64,000 nt of DNA, from positions 1 to 64,000 of the forward strand of contig JBKBRB010000006.1 in NCBI GenBank assembly GCA_046292465.1, written 5' to 3'. A program made the translations under genes and the position numbers. Position 1 is the stretch's first letter. Every line of letters starts with the position of its first letter. Shown piece after piece: positions 60,238-64,000 of the stretch. A model generated the notes under the pieces. The model was not told where the DNA came from. It worked only from the letters and a program-made list of their open reading frames with translations, and did no database searches. Source of the DNA: JANWWM01 sp046292465. Lineage in GTDB: Bacteria; Bacteroidota; Chlorobiia; Chlorobiales; Thermochlorobacteraceae.

Positions 60238-61428
60238 CAAGACGCGCACTGTTTTTTCGCCATCGGCAAAGCGAATGACAATCGTATCCCCTGATTGAAT
60301 TTCCTGTGCGGAGCGCACCACACGTCCATCTTTGAACACGATGCTGAATCCGCGCCGAAGCGTTTGCTCGTAGCTTAGCGCGTCGAGACGGTGCGTCAAG
60401 TTTGAGAGCATTGATGCCGTGCGTTCTATTTTTTGCCGCATGCCGAAGTCGAGCCGCTCGCTCAATCGGTCGAGGGTTTGCAAGAGCGCGTGCATATCGC
60501 TGACCGGCTTATTGAAGGCATAACTTCCAACAATCTCTCTAACAAGTATGCGTTGCTCTTCCACGCGATTCATTAAGCCACGTTGCAAAGTTTGAAGCGT
60601 TGCGTGAATTGAGTTCAGAATATCAGTTGAAAGCGGGGCAATAAGTTCTGCCGCCATTGAAGGCGTTGCGGCACGAACATCGGCGACGAAATCGCAAATC
60701 GTGAAGTCGGTTTGATGCCCAACCGCGCTCACTGTCGGAATTTTTGACGCAAATACAGCGCGCGCCACGCGCTCATCGTTGAACGCCCACAAGTCCTCGA
60801 GCGAGCCGCCACCGCGCCCAATAATAAGCACATCGACTTGGTGCGCCGGATTTTTGGTGCGATTGAAATACCGAATCGCCTCGACGATTTCTTCGGGCGC
60901 ACCCTCGCCTTGAACGCGCACAGGATAAAGCACAATTTGTGCCGCTGGGTATCGCCGTCCCAAGACCGAACAAATATCTTGAATCACTGCGCCTGTTGGC
61001 GAAGTAACCACGCCAATCGTTTCAGGCAAGCGCGGCAAGGGCTTTTTGTGCTCGTGCAGAAATAATCCTTCTTTCTCCAACTTTTTAACTAACAGTTCAA
61101 AGGCTTTCTGCAAATCGCCCTCGCCAACGGCTTTGACTTGATTGCCAATGAGTTGATACTTCCCCTGCGGCGCATAGACTTCCACCTTGCCACGAATGAG
61201 CACTTCAAGCCCATCGCTTAGTGCAAACGCAAGTCGCTCGGCGGTCGCGCGCCAAATGACAGCGGGAATTTGCGCCTCTGAATCTTTGAGTGTGAAGTAA
61301 AGATGCCCTGATGTGGCTTTCTTGAAATTTGAAATTTCACCCCGAAGCCACAGTTCAGGAAATTGCGTTTCGAGATGTTCTTTAATTTCCGCCGTGAGTT
61401 CGCTAACTGAATAAATGCCGTCTGCCAT
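60235..61428 (-). CDS. xseA: Exodeoxyribonuclease VII large subunit
   Basis: 397 residues from the ATG at 61428 (MADGIYSVSELTAEIK); a start at 61458 would overlap the upstream fragment. Seen: OB-fold 'FPELWLRGEISNFKKATSGHLYFTLKD' in pieces, and the nuclease domain with 'IGVVTSPTGAVIQDICSVLGRRYP', 'VDVLIIGRGGGSLEDLWAFNDE' and 'VGHQTDFTICDFVADVRAATPS'. It degrades single-stranded DNA with the small subunit XseB, which is not seen here. The end is slightly shorter than E. coli XseA (456). Confidence 0.94.
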   Translation of the reverse strand: MADGIYSVSELTAEIKEHLETQFPELWLRGEISNFKKATSGHLYFTLKDSEAQIPAVIWRATAERLAFALSDGLEVLIRGKVEVYAPQGKYQLIGNQVKAVGEGDLQKAFELLVKKLEKEGLFLHEHKKPLPRLPETIGVVTSPTGAVIQDICSVLGRRYPAAQIVLYPVRVQGEGAPEEIVEAIRYFNRTKNPAHQVDVLIIGRGGGSLEDLWAFNDERVARAVFASKIPTVSAVGHQTDFTICDFVADVRAATPSMAAELIAPLSTDILNSIHATLQTLQRGLMNRVEEQRILVREIVGSYAFNKPVSDMHALLQTLDRLSERLDFGMRQKIERTASMLSNLTHRLDALSYEQTLRRGFSIVFKDGRVVRSAQEIQSGDTIVIRFADGEKTVRVL

Positions 61429-61454
61429 TTGGAGAAAAGTTTTTATGTAGACGG

Positions 61455-61886
61455 TCAAGTTAGGAAAAAATGGCGATGATGAAATCGTGAAAAGCGAAAC
61501 GCACCGGAACGTTCAACAACAAAGAACAAACAAGTTCTGCTTACAAGCCTGCGACGCCGAAAGAGCGAATAGACGCCGAACATGAGCAGTTGATAAAGCC
61601 AATGCAGGTCGATGTAATCGTTGTTCGGGACGGTGTAGGTGTAGGCGTCTTTATCGGGGAATGCGCGATGTTGCCATATCCACTTGCCGCCGTGCAAGTG
61701 AAATCCGATGTCGATATCGACCATCAATCGCAGCGCAAGTGAGATGAACAGAGACGCAATGGCAAGAAGTGGAATGAAGTAAATCGGCTTTCGAAATGTG
61801 GGAAGCGGAATCGGCGCGAGCGAAACTTCGGCGAGCGTCTTATTCGCCTTGTCCGTTTTTGCAGAAGGTTTTCTTCGCTTGCTCAT
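61455..61886 (-). pseudogene. Truncated GT-C-like membrane protein
   Basis: 143-residue frame. Residues 1-107 are the start of a GT-C-like or lipid-linked sugar transferase membrane protein: a basic N-terminus, a helix (PIYFIPLLAIASLFISLALRL), then 'DIDIGFHLHGGKWIWQHRAFPDKDAYTYT' and 'YIDLHWLYQLLMFGVYSL', the conserved first loop of such proteins. After 'YSLF' the reading becomes RRRRLVSRTC..., unlike any membrane protein. In the next frame it reads GVAGL then stops. The complete family is normally several hundred residues, so the 3' two-thirds is lost. It lies between cysS and xseA. Confidence 0.65.
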
Positions 61887-61903
61887 GGTTGAAACGCTGT
61901 TGC

Positions 61904-63349
61904 TCAGTCAAGCCGTCGCCAAGTCGCACCCTCTTTTGTGTCTTTAACTTCAATGCCAACTTCTTTCAGGCGTTCTCGAATCAAATCGCTTGTGGCAAAG
62001 TCTTTTTTCGCACGCGCGGCTTGGCGAATTTCTAATACTAATTTCATCACATTGGCGAGCAGGGTTGAATCGCCGCGCATTGTGGTTTGTGTTTCAGAGA
62101 GAATGCCGAGAATTTCTTTGCCATAGATGTTGAAAAAGTCTATCACCTTCGAGCGTGCCTCTTCTGAAAGCCCGTCTTTTGAAAGCGTTGTATTGACTTC
62201 GCGCGAAAGGTCAAAGAAAATCGCAATCGCTTGTGGCGTGTTGAAGTCGTCGTTCATCGCGCTGTGCAGTTTCACTTTGTAGGGCTCAATATCCAGCGCG
62301 CTGTTTCCTGATGGCGATTGCAGAAGGCGATTGTAAGTTTCGTTGAGTTTCTCCAACCCATTTTTAGCGGCGGAAATTGCCTCGTCTGAAAAATCAAGCG
62401 TGGAGCGATAGTGCGACTGCAAGATGAAAAAGCGCAGTGCCGTTGGCGGATATTTTTTCAGCAAATCTTTGATGGTCGTAAAGTTGCCGAGCGATTTGCT
62501 CATCTTTTGACCATTGACGGTAACAAGGTTGTTGTGAATCCAATAGCGCACGAACGGTTTGCCGGTGGCAGATTCAGATTGCGCGATTTCGCACTCGTGA
62601 TGCGGGAATTGGTTATCCATTCCGCCGCCGTGAATATCAATCGTTTCGCCGAGATATTTCATCGACATTGCCGAGCACTCGATATGCCAGCCCGGAAAGC
62701 CCCAGCCCCACGGCGAGTTCCATTGCATGAGGTGTGTGGGGTCAGCTTTTTTCCAAAGCGCAAAGTCCGATGGATGTCGCTTTTCAGATTTGATTTCGAC
62801 GCGCGTTCCCGATTCCATCTCGCTTTGATTGCGCCGCCCCGAAAGTTTGCCGTAGCCTTCAAACGAACTGACGCTGAAATAAACCGAGCCATTTGCTTCG
62901 TAGGCGTGTCCTTTTTCAATGAGCGTTTTAATGAGTTCGATTTGTTCAGGAATATGCCCTGCCGCAGTCGGCGCAATGTTTGGGCGAGCGACACCGAGCG
63001 CGTCCATATCTTCGTAATATGAGCGCGTGTAGGCTTGTGCAACTTCCATCGGCGAAACCTGCTCAATGCGTGCGGCTCTGAGAATTCTATCTTCGCCGTC
63101 GTTATCATCTCCAAGCAAATGTCCGACATCGGTAATGTTTTGCACATAACGCACCTTGTAGCCTACATGCCGAAACCATTTGACCATCACATCAAACGAG
63201 ACATAACTTTTCGCATGCCCAATGTGCGAGTGTCCATAAACCGTTGGACCGCACACATACATTGAAATAAAGCCTTCGCGAAGTGGAACGAACTTTTCTT
63301 TTTGTCGCGTGAGGGTGTTATAGATGTAAATCTCGTCTTGAATCGCCAT
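61904..63349 (-). CDS. cysS: Cysteinyl-tRNA synthetase
   Basis: 481 residues, normal length. Charges tRNA-Cys. Seen: 'SMYVCGPTVYGHSHIGHAKSYVSFDV' with the zinc-ligand Cys and HIGH motif (HIGH), 'WHIECSAMSMKYLG' for cysteine binding with zinc, and 'QKMSKSLGNFTTI' with the KMSKS loop. It follows the nucleotide-sugar dehydrogenase gene by 18 bases on the same strand. Confidence 0.97.
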   Translation of the reverse strand: MAIQDEIYIYNTLTRQKEKFVPLREGFISMYVCGPTVYGHSHIGHAKSYVSFDVMVKWFRHVGYKVRYVQNITDVGHLLGDDNDGEDRILRAARIEQVSPMEVAQAYTRSYYEDMDALGVARPNIAPTAAGHIPEQIELIKTLIEKGHAYEANGSVYFSVSSFEGYGKLSGRRNQSEMESGTRVEIKSEKRHPSDFALWKKADPTHLMQWNSPWGWGFPGWHIECSAMSMKYLGETIDIHGGGMDNQFPHHECEIAQSESATGKPFVRYWIHNNLVTVNGQKMSKSLGNFTTIKDLLKKYPPTALRFFILQSHYRSTLDFSDEAISAAKNGLEKLNETYNRLLQSPSGNSALDIEPYKVKLHSAMNDDFNTPQAIAIFFDLSREVNTTLSKDGLSEEARSKVIDFFNIYGKEILGILSETQTTMRGDSTLLANVMKLVLEIRQAARAKKDFATSDLIRERLKEVGIEVKDTKEGATWRRLD

Positions 63350-63367
63350 TGTTGAAACCTGTTGTAG

Positions 63368-64000
63368 TTACCTGCCGTCGCCAAGCAAGACGATTTTGTC
63401 GCGATGCTCCGTTGCGTGTTTGAGCGCGTTGCGTGTATCGATAATGCGCTTTGAGCATTTGAGAATCAAGTCGTAATCAAATTTTGCGTGGTCGGTTGTA
63501 ATGACGACGAGGTCAGCAGATTCGAGCGTTTCCGCCGTGAGCGGTGTTTCGTGCATTTCAATCACAGCGTTGCCGATGCCGTGTTCTTTGAAGTGCGGCA
63601 CGTGCGGGTCGCAGTATTGAATGTTTCGAGCACCTTCTTTTTGCAAGAGTTCAATGACCTTAATCGCGGGCGAATGTCGTATGTCGTCGACATTTTTTTT
63701 GAATGCGACGCCGAGAAAGAGAATTTTCGCCTCGCTGAACGCAATCGGAAGTTTGGCAATTTCTTTCATCACGAGGTCGCGCACGTAGAAGGGCATGTTC
63801 TCGTTGGTTTCCGCCGCAAGCGTAATGAACTTCGTTTGAAAGTCATATTCGCGTGCTTGCCAAGCGAGGTAATAGGGGTCAATCAAAATGCAATGCCCGC
63901 CGATTCCTGGACCGGGATAAAACGGCATAAAGCCAAATGGCTTTGTCGATGCCGCCTCAATCACTTCCCAAATGTTGATACCGCCCATTCTATCGCACAA
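63368..64000 (-). CDS. UDP-N-acetylglucosamine/mannosamine dehydrogenase-like, partial
   Basis: C-terminal 210 residues; the gene continues beyond the right edge (frame open at 64000). Nucleotide-sugar dehydrogenase family (WbpA-like): 'PFYPGPGIGGHCILIDPYYLAWQAREYD' in pieces with catalytic Cys in GGHC, 'KILFLGVAFKKNVDDIRHSPAIKVIELL', and 'ADLVVITTDHAKFDY'. The reaction oxidises the C6 hydroxyl of a UDP-hexosamine using two NAD for a surface polysaccharide or O-antigen-type sugar. The NAD-binding half is outside the window, so exact specificity is uncertain. Confidence 0.9.
   Translation of the reverse strand: MCDRMGGINIWEVIEAASTKPFGFMPFYPGPGIGGHCILIDPYYLAWQAREYDFQTKFITLAAETNENMPFYVRDLVMKEIAKLPIAFSEAKILFLGVAFKKNVDDIRHSPAIKVIELLQKEGARNIQYCDPHVPHFKEHGIGNAVIEMHETPLTAETLESADLVVITTDHAKFDYDLILKCSKRIIDTRNALKHATEHRDKIVLLGDGR

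Noticed and set aside
1..64000. tRNA, rRNA, CRISPR array, IS element or phage genes
   Set aside because: No TPsiC-like motif in a cloverleaf, no spaced direct repeats, no transposase or integrase motif was seen while reading; weak hits were inside clear coding genes.

Overview
The window is about 46% GC by eye and gene-dense. It most likely comes from a phototrophic member of the Chlorobiota (green sulfur bacterial lineage), probably a gliding Chloroherpeton/Thermochlorobacter-type member rather than a classical Chlorobium. The evidence is a bacteriochlorophyll a run bchF-bchC-bchX (6.9-9.7 kb), a chlorobial-type 2[4Fe-4S] ferredoxin with the long spacer in its second cluster motif (48.5 kb), and Bacteroidota/Chlorobiota-type surface genes: type IX secretion proteins PorU and PorV, TonB-dependent receptors, the alternative GlmU-like enzyme and bactofilin. 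The genus-level guess is inference. No rRNA, tRNA, IS element, phage gene or CRISPR array was seen.

Layout. 0-4.4 kb: a TonB receptor fragment fused in frame to a membrane-protein tail, a NapH-like polyferredoxin, a Uma2 nuclease, a LytS-type histidine kinase and an outer-membrane protein. 4.5-9.7 kb: a DHH phosphoesterase, an MFS exporter and the bch genes. 9.7-16 kb: YdjM-like protein, a lipoprotein, pgk, a rhomboid protease and an HscA-like Hsp70. 16-19.8 kb (minus): Crp/Fnr regulator, M23 endopeptidase, bactofilin, GlmU-like protein and deoxynucleoside kinase, which looks like a cell-wall/shape operon. 20-37.4 kb (minus): secA, PorU, PorV, Fn3 lipoprotein, SLBB protein, two related outer-membrane barrels with different periplasmic tails, and purL. 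This is a secretion/surface region, with a B12-binding mutase domain upstream.

37.8-41.6 kb (minus): a lipoprotein plus TonB receptor pair behind a structured leader. 42.4-47 kb (minus): a seven-gene run of polyprenol/phytol kinase, GT2, methyltransferase, GT-C-like membrane protein, YebC and two small genes. 47.3-49.8 kb (plus): thiolase, ferredoxin, ABC permease. 49.8-55.5 kb: EAL-CBS-GGDEF protein, hydrolase, SDR, small secreted protein, diguanylate cyclase. 55.7-58.9 kb (minus): MoxR-type ATPase, Uma2, VWA protein. 59-62 kb is a scar-like zone with a headless LuxR regulator, the tail of a type IX cargo protein, heptad repeats, xseA and a truncated GT-C gene. The right edge holds cysS and a partial nucleotide-sugar dehydrogenase.

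The most notable signals are: a BchX with a C-terminal extension resembling sigma-70 region 4; a palindrome just upstream of bchF; an outer-membrane barrel that carries a TonB/AgmX-type C-terminal domain; a three-way-junction-like leader before the lipoprotein/TonB receptor pair; and several gene-fragment junctions near the left edge and at 59-62 kb.
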